DNA of 64,000 bases from Dipetalonema caudispina. Lineage: Eukaryota; Nematoda; Chromadorea; Rhabditida; Onchocercidae. This document shows positions 13,001 to 25,323 of this stretch, piece after piece. The stretch spans positions 930,001 through 994,000 of the forward strand of contig JABVXV010000004.1 of the NCBI GenBank assembly GCA_013365325.1. The letters run 5' to 3'. Both the position numbers and the translations under genes were made by a program. A model generated the notes under the pieces. The model searched no databases, had not been told where the DNA came from, and saw only the letters and a list, made by a program, of their open reading frames with translations. Numbering within the stretch: position 1 is the stretch's first letter; every line of letters starts with the position of its first letter.

Positions 13001-16000
13001 TTCCACTTCCAAAACTCAAGCTATAACACAAGTAAAGGAGTGTGACAACAGTATAAGCGAGATAATGAGATGGAAATGCAAATACCTTGAGGCATGCGAA
13101 AGAGAATTGCAACTGATACCTAACTGCATATGCTTTCATTTAGAAGCAAAGGGTAGTGACGAATAATTGCACCAAAAAAATAAAAAGAAGAAAGAGAATA
13201 ACGGGAATCTTGAAATCAATTTTGGCCTCTGTAATGTGTGAGGACTCAGAAATCAATCGATAGCTTGGCATTAGATCCTACATATCTTTCAAAGGTTTAA
13301 AAAAATCAAGTCTCTCCATATAACTTTCTTTAGTGATATCTTTCTTAACTGCATATTCAGGCTGGTCTTAATAGGAAATATTTAATCAGATATCTTGTAT
13401 GTTGTAATTGTTATTTTTACATGTTGATTAGATTACATTTGCACTTCAAACATGGGCTTAATTGTGTACAAATGGAGCGTGAAATGAGACATCTTACTTT
13501 TTCTAATTCCTCTTAGTGAATATACCTTTTTAAAGTTAGATTTATTTAACAAAAAGTGGAAAAAAAATTACTTTATAAAGTCTGAAGAACATTAGCACAA
13601 ACTTGCTTTTTGGTATGCCATTGTTAGCACTTCCGCAACCATATTTCAAATGAATAGGATTTTTTGTTGGGTGAAAGAATGAGTGATGGACCTTTCGTCA
13701 CATAAAATGATCTTTTATGCCTTGCTCATTCATGCCTAGTTCACGAAAACATCTGCATGCCTTTCTTGAATGTGTTGACAAAAGTACAGATTCTTTTTAA
13801 TTTCGTTGAACAATCACTTAAATAAAGTAATAAAGCCTTTAAAATCAGGCTCCATTTTTCGCTATGCTCAAGCATGGAAAGAGAAAAAGACAGAGAAGAT
13901 GTCGTAAATTTTTATCCCCAAATAATTACTTCTTCTTACCTTTTGAAAGCTTTTTTTCTTTTCATTCAAATTACTTTGTAAATGTCTGCAGTACTGGTGG
14001 ATTTAAAAAGACAAGGAAAAAAAAACCAGAAGCTGTCGAAGTGCCAATTAAACTATGGGTTAAACTGAAATAATTTTATCAGTGGAAAATTTGAGTCGTT
14101 TGTCAGGAGACTTACTTTTACAGTAATATATGATGTGTTATTTTGTTACAGTTAGAAAAACACTGCACTAGGCAATTCTGGTGAATTCCTGGCCAATAAA
14201 TACCAAGTTATATTCTGTTAAGGATAGGAGGCAGTAATCATATGGAAAAGCACCTGTAAATTGAGGTAAGAGAAAGTAATAACTTTAATTGAGATCGGAA
14301 CAGTCCATGAAATTCAATAAATTACTGAGGTTATGATGTCTCTCTGATAGAATGCGAACGTCAAGCAGAAAGTACCATGCGTTATTGCTGCGAAATGAAA
14401 ATGCTAGCTAGCGTTAAAGCTGTCTGTGGAAAAAAAGTTCCATCTTAATTTAATTTTTCATTTTGCCCTGCGAGTCCGTACTTTCCTTATCATTACTTCG
14501 TCTTTATTTTTAAATACTCAGGTTTGCTGGAAGGATAATTGTAACCATTTCAATTTCATTTTACCTTTACGACTTTTTCCAACTATCCTGTTTACTGGCG
14601 TTGGAGTCAAAAATAAAATAAGTGCATCTGTTCATTGGGTCGCCGATGCGAATGGTGATAAATATTTTAGCGCATCACAAACGGTGCCTAGCAAACTTAT
14701 TCAGCAAAGTATCTCAACTTAGTTGGAAAATGACATTTTTAATTTTAATGTTCTTTCCATAATACCTGACTTCGTTATTTCATTATTTTGCGGAATGAAG
14801 ACAATAACTGAGCCTATATTCAGCAGAATATATCCTAGGCTAGTCTAAGGGATATTGTGAAATTGATTTTCGAAAAACAAACTATCCAAATTATTGACGC
14901 ATTATAAGCGGATTTATTAAACGAAATAGATTTTGCTATCGTCTTGGCTGTATTTCTTTGTGCATTCTGTGTCCTATTTGGTCATTAGAAAAAACATTGA
15001 AGAATTGGGGTTGTGGACAAGTCTAAAACTAATTAAAACTTTGAAATGAGGATGGGAATTTCAACTAAGAAATATTTTTGAATAATAATTTATGATTTCC
15101 CACGTAGGTGGTAATTATACGAAGATGTTGAAATGAAAGAAGCGAGGAAAAAGGTTGAAATTTGATACCTCAGTCACAGATTCGAGGCGATGAGTTGGAA
15201 AAATGAAGGGTCCATGAAATGGCTCAAGGCCTGGCTTATATAGTGCGACATTGCTTGCTGTTTTTAGCCTATAAAAAGCAAATAAGGATTCTTCATCATT
15301 GTCCGTTATATTTGTTTTTTTTTTTTATCGCCAAATATTTCTCATCCTATCGTCTCATTTTGTCCGTTTGTCTGTGCGTCTCTCTATTTGCTCTTTTGAG
15401 GATTTGTGCTTGGCCTCTAAGCTCTAGTTTCACATTTCGATCCGAAAATTAACAGAAGAGGAGTAAGGTTCATCAAATTCATTGGCGTGGAATAAAGCCA
15501 AAATAAGTATGAAAAGGGGGAAAATTTTTCCAAAGAAACAAACTTTTAAAAGACAATCCCAATTACTATCAATGCAGCTATCCAATTGTTAGAAAGAATG
15601 TTACGAAGTGAACTGCTCAGTTCATGTTGGACTATGTTCAGTCCTTTACCCAGTGCCAAGTTTTTTTTCTCAAGAAAGTCCGATTTCCAATAATTCTATC
15701 ATAAACCCAGAATTCTGTAAGCAGTAGAGGAATAATTTTGAACGTAGAAAGAAAGTAATGTTTTCTCAGAAATTCATGCCTTTCTGAAATGCATGAGGTG
15801 TGAACTTTAGACTTCCTCTTAGCTTTCTAGGATTTGGGCTATGAGTCGTCTACCAGTCTTTTACCTGATCTTGTTTTCTGTATTGTTTGAGTTGCGATAA
15901 TCAGTTTGCTAACTTAATAATATAAGGTAGTTTTATTTTGTTTTTTTTATTATTTTTTTAATTCATTTTATTTTGTTTTCTTTTGAAACCAATATAATTT

Positions 16001-16226
16001 TGTTCGATAATTGAAATAAGACTATCTATTCATATCCTTGACATACTGCTGTGCTGCAGTATGCTTTCAGAGCAAGAAAGTTTGACAGGATAATGTAATA
16101 GAAATAAATTTGATAGGACAATGTAACAGAAATCTTAATTGAATCAAGTCAAAGGAAATGCAGTACATTTCAATTGATACTTGTTGACACTCCTTTACCA
16201 GACTCGAAGCGGTAATTTCTTTGTAG
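10001..16226. other. intergenic or upstream regulatory, no convincing gene
   Basis: About 6.2 kb between two divergently transcribed genes (channel on -, NHL gene on +), so it probably holds both promoters. Candidate frames at 13864-14073 (Lys/Arg-rich, ends KLWVKLK) and 14426-14722 (+) have no clear start, partner exons or family likeness. A TTTTTTTCAG acceptor on the minus strand at 10001 could be a trans-splice site, or mark an upstream coding exon of the channel gene, because the frame stays open to it. A RING or B-box exon for the NHL gene was looked for here and not found. Confidence 0.4.
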
Positions 16227-16239
16227 TTTTTGTCATCTG

Positions 16240-19200
16240 ATGAACGGACACACGGAGCATCGGAGTAGCAAATGGGATCGACAAGAGCTGTATCGTTCAA
16301 CAATGCAAGCATTGGAGGGAAGATGTTCAACACGATCCAATCTTGCCAAAGAATTCGAAATGCAAATACGTGAATTCACTGCTACTGTACGTGTAACTCT
16401 TTTCTGGGAGTTTTCAAACAAAGTTTCGTGAAAAGTCAAGTTCCCGAGTGAGTTATGTCCGTACATTTTTTTGCCCTTAATTCCTTGCAAATTGCTCGAA
16501 TGAATTGGTTATCCAGATCGGATTTGCCACATCTTTCTCAATTCGTTGTAGACTACTTTTCCAATCGAATTTTATCAAAAGTTTGTTGGTTTGGGCTTAT
16601 GTTTTTTTTTACTGAATCAAATGGCAATCGATCTGTTAGAGGACTCAAACCATGTGGCATCAAACATAATTATACAAGTTCGCAGATATTTAAAACGAAC
16701 CTCGCTAGTGGTGAAAAGTGATAGGCGTAAAATAAACAGACGAAATGAAAGAAAAAGAAAGGAGACCTAATAATTTTGGTTAGCAGACGATCCTGAGATG
16801 TGCAGTATATTACATTGGAAAGATTTAGAAGTCCTTATACAATTAATTATTAATATCTTTCCATAATTAAATTTAGCAAATGCTAGATTTAATTATGGAA
16901 AGACATTAATATCCCTATCGTTATCGGTAATGTGTCATAAAAGATTGCTCATTAAATAAACATTCAAAGCAACTGCTCGTTGCTTTTTGTTTAAATTTCT
17001 TTTTCACAAATTAAAAAATTATTTTGCCGAGAAAGCAAGCATTCAGTTTCAATTTTAGTTGGAATGTCACTTGGTTGATCTCCTCCGGAAACGTCTTGAG
17101 GAACTGAACGAACCCGATCGTTTGCTTATTTCGAGACTTAACAGAGTTTGTTACATTCATTTTAATTTATCTCTCCCAAGTGATTATTTTCTTTCTAGTC
17201 ACAAGCAAACATATTGTGCGAGTTTACTTTCTTACTTAAATCTCAAATTACTAATTCAGTAATACTTCAGTCAAAAACATTAACTTATTTGAAGATTTCC
17301 TAGGCATAAAATTTCAATTCACTCTAATGTATCTTTAGTACTTGGAAAAGTTTTCTTGTATCCATTCCCGCAATGGATAAAACACTTATACTATTCCAAT
17401 TTGAAGTTTCAACAAAATCCATTTTCTGTGAACATTTGTTTATCAAAATCAGCTATTAAAAAAAAAACAATACAAGGCCAGGGATACTGGTTTAAATAAA
17501 CTGCACAAGTTCTGGCTCGTCGTAAGTTGCAGACGATTATTGTTCGTTAATGCAGATTTCAGCTTTGGGGTATAGTTAGTATAATAATGGTATGGTTTGG
17601 GGTATAATAATCTGCCGCTGTCAGTGTAATGAGTTACTTTATGGTTTAGTTCGATTTTTATTATTGAGGTTGGAATCCCTACCGCTTAGTTCAACGTGAT
17701 TTCTTTGGACCTGGTCATAGTAGATTCTCTGAAAGAAGTTGAAGTTTGATGAGGCTGTTATTAGCATGAAATTCAACAATTAATTTAACCCCAATCTCAG
17801 TAGCTGAAATATGATAATCCTAAAACTCTCAATACGATAACAATCCTGCAGTATATTGCGGAAAATAATGAAAAAAAGAATAGAGCGGATTTTTTCTTAG
17901 ATGTACTTGTCTTCAAAGGTAATGGAGTAGACTTATTATATAAAAAAACATAATGAGGTCCATTCTTGATTTGTTCTATCCAGAAATGAGCTTCATTCGC
18001 AAAGGAGAAAGGAACAGTATACCTGTAGGTGTTTTCTAATTTCCAGGCTTTGTGCGAGTTGGGAGACAATAATTCGTCAGTACTTAGTCGACCCCTTTAT
18101 CATATGCTCTCGCCCACAAGGCCAGCTCATCGAGTTTGGACTATGTGTACCAAAGATCCTGAACGGTTGGTTGCAGTTCTGTATGTTGTCAAGAAATAAG
18201 TTTTCAGAATAGGCATTAATTTAAATTTAAATTTGCCTGCTAATTAGGGGTTTACTAATCATATTAATCTGAATTACTCAGATTGTTGGTCTATTAATCG
18301 ATCTTTTTAGTTTGAAGAATTTGGTTTCTGAAGTTTGCCGTATGGCCAATATCACTTGCGATAATGGAGACGTGAGTTATTTTGAGTCTCGGAAAATTTT
18401 TGTTGGACTTTAATATTTTTGTCAAGAACGATTTTTCAAAAACTTTTTGAAGGTAGCAAAAACTTTCAGTAATTAGAAAAAAGTGGAACCTAAAACAGAA
18501 AACGATTAGAGGTAGAATATTTACAATTTAATTTTTCAGGAAATTTATTTTTTTAGGAACAAAACTCGTGCCAAGTAAAATTTAGCGCTGCACTACCATC
18601 AGCATGGAGTGCTGCTGACTGTGCCAAATACTTGATTGAGAAGGAAGAAGTACCAGAAGATATGTTGTCTGAACGGCGAGCACGACATTTCGGCAGTTAT
18701 CGTAGTATGAAAAATGGGTACATTGTTCTTTTACAAATTACTGCCTAAGTTCTGGTTGTAAGACCTTTTTTCAAATTATCGATTAGGATTGTACTTAATT
18801 GAAATTCCAAGTTCCATTCAGATTTAGATCAATTTGTTAGTAAAATGGAGATCCTCTCTACCATTTTATCTGCTTTGATAGGACTTAATGGAAATAAATT
18901 AATTTGAAAGATACTTCGCTAAGAAAATTCCTTTGAAGAATTAAGGAAGGGGATACTATTGGTATTGGTAACCTATTTTATCCTAGATTTTTTAAACTTC
19001 TCTTGTTTATATGGGAAAGACAGTAATTCAAATTTTAATTAATTCCACAAATATCGAAATATTCCCTTCTTTATTAGTTTTTATCTTCAGTTTTTCTCTG
19101 ATGAAATCAGCATCTCTAACATTGGAACGGTCAACATCTTCGCTTCCAACGCTTATTTCTCCGGATGCACCTGAAAATCACTCTAAAAATGACCCGTCGA

Positions 19201-21075
19201 TTGATTCAAGACCATTCAGTGAACTGGCTAAAAAAAAACTGGATTCTGATAAAACGTCAAATAGGGAGCTGTCTACCGAAGATAGCAGGACACAGATACC
19301 GCTTGAACCTAGTGTTTTTGTAAGTTGTTGAAGTTGCGAAATTTGCATCTGTACACAAGTGAAATTTCTTTTATAATTTCAACTACTTTTGTTACCTTGC
19401 TTCATTCAATAGATTTTTCATTTCTATTTTGTTTTACTCCATATTCCTTTCATCCTTATAACTTTACCAGTCCAGTGTATTAGTTTTATTTTTTGTTTCA
19501 CTTTTTTTGTTCATAAACTTTCTTGTTTGCTTTCTTCGTTGATTTATTTATTTCGCTCGTTCAAATTTTTTTTTTTTTTTTTGAATTTTAGGTTCGTGAA
19601 ATGCAACAGTCATTCCGAGAGTCGTCTCTCACCGATGAATCAGATTCAGCTTGTGCTTTAAAAGAAGAAGCTTTCAAGTAATGTGTATTGCTTATTTATT
19701 TGTCCGTTCTTCATTTTTATAGTTCGATATTTGTTTTCTTCCATTTTATCCATAATTTAAAGCTTGCTAAAACCGGAAACCAAGGAAGTTTAATGTTTTT
19801 TGGGTGACATATTAACTTTTCATAATATATTTTCAGTTCGACAAGTCCTTCGGCAACGTCTTCCATTCCCGTGTGCCAGACGGATAGCTCATACGATAGT
19901 CGTGATGTTGGTCTTATCACTGCTTTAAATTAACTGTTCGATTTTTTTAATTGTAGTAATCATAAATGATTGCATCGTGTTAGGTTTTGTTTTGAAGGAT
20001 AAAGGGGAACTTGCACATCTGTGAGCTATGAGAACGAAACTTCATAAAGTTCACTTTTTTGACACTAGTGTGAGAAAAGTAAGGATGAACTTCACGGACT
20101 CTCTCTTCTTCTTCAGCAATTGTCGACGTTCAATACATCCTTGCTTCCTTGTTTGTCAAATGCAATCAAGTCCACATCATATTTTCAATTTATGAACTTC
20201 GGTTTTTAAACAATCCCCAAATTTTTAAAGAGTTTTTATTCCAAGTCATTTTCTCTTTGTTTTGCTTTACAGTTGCAAGCTCCATTGTTTGAGCAGACAA
20301 TATCCAGTTGTAACCCATCAACGTCAACTACCGTTACATTAGGTAACCTGTCATCGGAGCCAAGTTTCATCCGTTTCGGTGAACGGTTGTTTTCGCGACC
20401 AATTGATATTATTTCTTTGCCCAATATTTTTTGCAAGAAACAACTGCTTGCTGTTTCCGATAGTTGTGGAGGTAAATTTTCGAAAATTCTTCAGGTTCTT
20501 GACATATTTCATTTGTTTCATCGGTTATTTTGGACAGTTTAAGCTGGTAACATCAAAACATAGGAGGATGGCCTTTTTGAATTGCAACCTAAAATTTCAT
20601 CTCAGAGATCTCGACATGACACCGTGTGTCATTCGGGAACTATGAGATTGATTAATGAGATTTTCAGTGTAACTGTCACTATGCCTCCCTTTAGTTTCCT
20701 TTATTGCTGGATTTTAAGATTTCCGAAATTAATAATTTCCGTTCTAGGTGTATATATAGTGACATGTAAAGGAGAAGTATTGCAACATCTGCCAACACGG
20801 GATAGTTCGGCATCATCATTGACCATCGACCCAACAAATTGGCGTCTTCTAGTTAGCGTGATGCATAGCAAAGGACGAAGCATACATGCGTTTGATATTA
20901 CAAATCGCTTCAAAAAAGTAGAGGTAAATTTTCTTTGTAGCAGTTCTGTTTTTTTTAAACATATGGCATCCGAAAACTTTTGGATATTTTAGATTTGAAG
21001 TTTCAAAATCATTTAAATTTATTGGGTCTTCCTTTGAACTCACCTATAGCATTAAGTGTACATAATGTTACTAAC

Positions 21076-21117
<42 letters not shown>

Positions 21118-22583
21118 TGCGGTTAATTACCTTCTTCCCAGGTAATTCCTTGTCCTAAAGAGCCGAAGATTGAGTTGAGCAGAACGCGATGGATAACAGT
21201 GAGCCCACGTGGCGAATTATTTGCAGTTTCCGGCGACAACCATCGATCAGCAATATGGATGTATAATCAATCCAGGAAGGTCAGCCTTTCTATACAATAA
21301 AGTTTTTAACTCCACTAACATTTTGTGATTGTTAATTGGAGGATTCAACTTCCAAATGATGCATTTACTGAATGATTGTTTAAATCTATTGACTCGAAAA
21401 ATACAAAACTTTTTCATTCTCTTTTTGAGGGATGGAAGATCCTGAAGGAATCGAGGAAAACTCGGTATCAGTATCTTCGAGTGGCCGAAGATCAAGCCGA
21501 ATACAAGTTCGTTTTTGAAGCAGAAATTTAAGAGAACCCTAAATTATGGTTCGGAATTTGCTAAGATTTTCAGTTACTTCGAAATTCTTTAATCAACCAT
21601 ATTTAAAATTTTTGTTTACATAAAATTGTGTGGATAGCTATTGCAGTCGTTATGACATGATCGACAACCGACTGGATAGTAGATCAGCTTAGGAAACAGG
21701 TCTCGATAACATTGCATTCAATCCTCTCTTTTGAACTTTTGTTCCCTTTAATTAAAATTATCAATTGGATTTGTTTCCAGAGCCGTGGTACTACTAACAT
21801 GTGATGCAGCGCAAAACCGTATATTACTTTTCGTAGCGGATCACACCGGTACACTAATCAACGAATATGACTTAACGAAAACATACAGACTCAATGAATA
21901 TATAAAAAATCCGGCCAGTGCTGTTGTCGATTCAGTAAATTAGTACATATATTTATCTGTATAATAATACTTCTTCATCCCAATCGTCACTAATACACAA
22001 ACGTAAAGCCATTGTTTAACTTTACTTAACTTTCAATTTATAAGTTATACATGCTCAATTTTCTTCAGCTTGGAAATTTGTTGGTACTTGACTATGCCAC
22101 TAGTCGTTTATGGGCGTTGTTGGGCAGTACAAAAGGAATGCGTCACCTAAAAGAAATTATTATTCCCACCCCACTGGGTCCCCAGGAAGCCCTTGGAATT
22201 GCTGCACATGTAAGTTTATCTATTTCTTTTTGATTTCATGTGAAATTTTCGTTCGATTTCCTTTCAATGGATTGTTTATAGCAGAAGTAATCGAGTTCAT
22301 TCTTTAGGGTTATTAGATATGTTCATTTATAATAATGAAGCTATTGCTTGCCTTTTTAACGAGATTTTACGATCACAAAGGCAAATATGAATGGTTTTTC
22401 CTTGGTTTTCAGGGTGATTGGATCTACATGACTTGTTTTGCTCGTCGGGAAGTTATTTGCTTAAGGTATTTGGTAAATGGTAGATTAGCATCGTCTTGCT
22501 GTGCAACCACCTTGGAAACGCCGAAGCCAGATCGAAGAGCTATTTCGTTACCGAGACCAACGGGGAAGCCGAATCAGGTTTAA
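16240..22583 (+). CDS. NHL-like beta-propeller protein with coiled-coil-like N-terminus
   Basis: Exons 16240-16386, 17059-17145, 18047-18180, 18311-18371, 18557-18717, 19091-19319, 19592-19677, 19837-19906, 20273-20471, 20748-20923, 21142-21279, 21430-21506, 21781-21934, 22069-22209, 22413-22583 join in phase to about 676 residues. Residues 1-125 are charged and helical (LAKEFEMQIREF, HLVDLLRKRLEELNEPDRLL), as in the coiled coil of TRIM-NHL proteins. A Ser/Thr-rich linker follows. The last 350 residues show propeller-like repeats: LLAVSDSCGGVYIVTCKGE, WITVSPRGELFAVSGDN, LLFVADHTGTLINEYD, AVVDSLGNLLVLDYATSRLW. No RING or B-box was found, so ubiquitin-ligase activity is not implied. TRIM-NHL relatives often bind RNA or other proteins; which applies here is unknown. 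The junction 19906/20273 uses a weak donor (GAT|GTTGGT). Without it, exon 8 stops at TAA 19931-19933 and there may be two genes, but exon 20273-20471 has no ATG of its own. Confidence 0.65.
16849..16910. repeat. foldback inverted repeat in first intron of NHL gene
   Basis: Two 24-base arms (16849-16872 and 16887-16910) are reverse complements with one mismatch. The spacer between them contains TAGCA...TGCTA, which can pair further, so almost the whole 62 bases folds into one hairpin. It sits in the intron between 16386 and 17059. It may be a MITE-like remnant or a small-RNA precursor; no flanking target-site duplication was established. Confidence 0.7.
21082..21114. repeat. (AT)n microsatellite
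   Basis: An uninterrupted run of about 16 AT dinucleotides in the intron between exons 20748-20923 and 21142-21279 of the NHL-like gene. Likely length-polymorphic. Confidence 0.95.
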
Positions 22584-24091
22584 TCACTAGCAGAGACTTT
22601 CCGAAAGAAAAACGGATCTTATATGTTATTGATTATTTAGAGTTGTAAAAACAAATGGTGATTCTTTTTTGAGCTTCTTCCACACAAATCTGAGTACATT
22701 AGCTGAAAAAGATTTCCATGCATAACGAATTTCCATGACACATTCTTCTGTTTTTGATTTCATTTTTGTTTGGTTCGGAAAATTAAGATGTAGATGAGAA
22801 ATTTTCGAAATTCTTGTTTTTGAACTGGTTTCCTTAACAAAAACCATTCATGAATTCATGTAATCTTGTAAAACACTGCACACAGCTGGGATTTTATCCA
22901 CTCAAAATTCAGCTGTTTTTCTTTTAGAATTCGTTAATTTTCTGATTTCAAGAAAATTGCGAAAAAGTTACACTTGACTTCTTGCAAATAACTTGCTTAA
23001 CAAAATAGTTCGTCATTCTTATTTTAATGCCAAAACGAAAATTATTGCATTCAAAATGATTTCTGTGCCACCGCGCTTTAAGACTGAATTATCTCTGTCT
23101 TCTCAACATATGCTCATTGTTTAACAGTTACTGTGATTAATTGTATCTGCTTGTTTCACAACAAATCATGATTACGATAATTTATGTGCTAGTCTCTTAG
23201 TTATCCTAATGTTTGCATGCAACACTTTCGTTGTTTAGGCACTGCTTAGATCTTTCTTGCCTTTCGTTTGTATTTTTGTTTATCCTTCTCATTTTCCACT
23301 ATTTTTTACTTTTTAGAAGAAATTTGTCGAGACATTCTGAGGGGAACTTTGTCAATATGAAATTTTAAGTCCCTGAAAATTTTGAAATTTCACAAAGTTT
23401 CAGTTTAATTTTCATTCACGAAGAAAATGAGTGAAAATTTTCTCTCATGTTGTTACACTTTCTGCATCCCATGTACAAGTTATGTGTTAGGAATTCGAAA
23501 GGTATTCTAAAATCCTAATTCCGATCTGTTTCTACGTAGGAGCATACCATAAATATTATTCGCAATTCTTTGAGAGCTCTCACGCTTGATTGATAATATC
23601 ATGTAGTTATTTTAATGCATCAATGCCTTATCTCAGACCATTTTTGCCTTCATCTTTGTGTTTCTGATTTCTTCATTTTTGTTTCATGTCTATCACTTCA
23701 AATGTATAGAATTTCTTCCAAGGTTCAGATAGAACCCTTAAACTTGTTTCGCATGGTTTTCAAAAATATAATGGCTTTTGATTTTTCTTCATATAATTTA
23801 ATCAGATTTAAATGGAAACACGCTTTATTTTGACTGTTAATTTTTTAATAAATGCTATCTCAGGAAAATAAAATTAAAATTTCTCTCCACAGCTTGAAGA
23901 AAACTTTGCAAAAAGCAACGCAAGAAAAATTGTCTTATAGTTAGAGCCGTCAGACGGCATTAAATTAATTGTCCCTCTATTCATAAATTTTTCTTCCTTA
24001 CTTTCCCCTCCTCTTTGTTTCTAATTTCTTTTCCTCTTCCTTCCAGAGGTATCACTTACTTTTTTATTTTGTTCAAGGGACATCAATTACC
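22584..24091. other. intergenic spacer
   Basis: About 1.5 kb between the stop of the NHL-like gene and the first exon of the secreted-protein gene on the same strand. It is AT-rich, with no recognisable coding or RNA feature. It probably holds the upstream 3'UTR and the downstream promoter. Confidence 0.5.
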
Positions 24092-25292
24092 ATGCCGAAA
24101 ATGTTTATATCATTTGTCTTATTTTTCAGCATTGAAGTTCTGAGTGAGTCATATTTGTATTTATTCTTATTTTCAGCAAGTTGCATAAAATTTCACATAT
24201 TTGTGTTTGAATCAGCAGAACAAATAAATTAGAAAAAAAGTCGTCCATCACTTCCATTATCTTTTTCGCCGCAGATCAATTTATCGTAAGAAATGCAGAA
24301 CATTCCCGGAGCAAACAATAACTTTTATTTTATTGTAGTTATTCATTCAACAACAGCTAATTTACATTGCATATATTCAAAAAAAAAAAAGTGTTGAAAT
24401 AACGGATCAGATTGCTTCAACATGTTTTGATCCAATTGTAAATTTCGTTGATGATTCATTCAAAAACTTAGTTCATAATACTATTATAACTAATTTTATT
24501 TAAAATCTCTTCCATAGCAAACATTAATTTGTTTCGATACAAATTAACTCAATTTTCAGAAGAAAAAGACAATAAGATGTAGTCAAATATCAAATGTAAT
24601 CAATACAGAATGCGGTGAAATATTATTAATATTTCATTGACTATCGATAATTTATGCCATTATGATTGTCATTTACTATTGCACTTATAATTATAATTTT
24701 GCTTTTGTTACTATTGAAGTACTGTGTTTAGCAATTTAATATCATTATGTAGCTTTATGATATCTTCTTACATAACATTAAAATATTCTCCTTTATTTTC
24801 AAATATCAGAGAAGTTTTGGATAACTACATTGTTAACTTCGACAATTTGAATATCTCTTATGACATCTTGTAGGCTATTGCCTCATTTAAATTGGATCCT
24901 ATCACTTTCAAATGATAATAATATCATAAGAAATTGAAGTTAGTTGAAATAAAAAATAATTCTTCTTTCCTTTTCTTTTCCATCTCTTCTACGGATCTAT
25001 CTTTATTTGTTTAAATTTTATGTTTTTTAAATGTTCTTGCTGTTTGATTTAATTCCCACTTAATTTCTATTCACCAAGTTTAAAATTGATTGCATCATGC
25101 AAAAAAAAACCATTAAATAATTAATTAATTGGCTTATTGCTAGACAAAAATTTTGCTTTTTTTTTTAAATTAATTAACAGGCTTTATAATCGTTACAAAT
25201 TGATAGGAAGCAAATAGGAGGGACTTCTCATGTTTCAGGTACTCATTAACAATGTCTGCCATTGCTGATGATACTATACATTGTGAAAGTGA

Positions 25293-25323
<31 letters not shown>

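Noticed and set aside
13864..14722. Lys/Arg-rich frame (13864-14073) and a longer frame (14426-14722) considered as upstream exons of the NHL gene
   Set aside because: No good donor in a phase that fits the next exon, and neither shows RING or B-box cysteine spacing.
21430..21506. Alternative frame reading EDPEGIEENSVSVSSSGRRS in a propeller exon
   Set aside because: Phases of the exons on both sides require the other frame (WKILKESRKTRYQYLRVAED); the alternative needs a frameshift on both sides.
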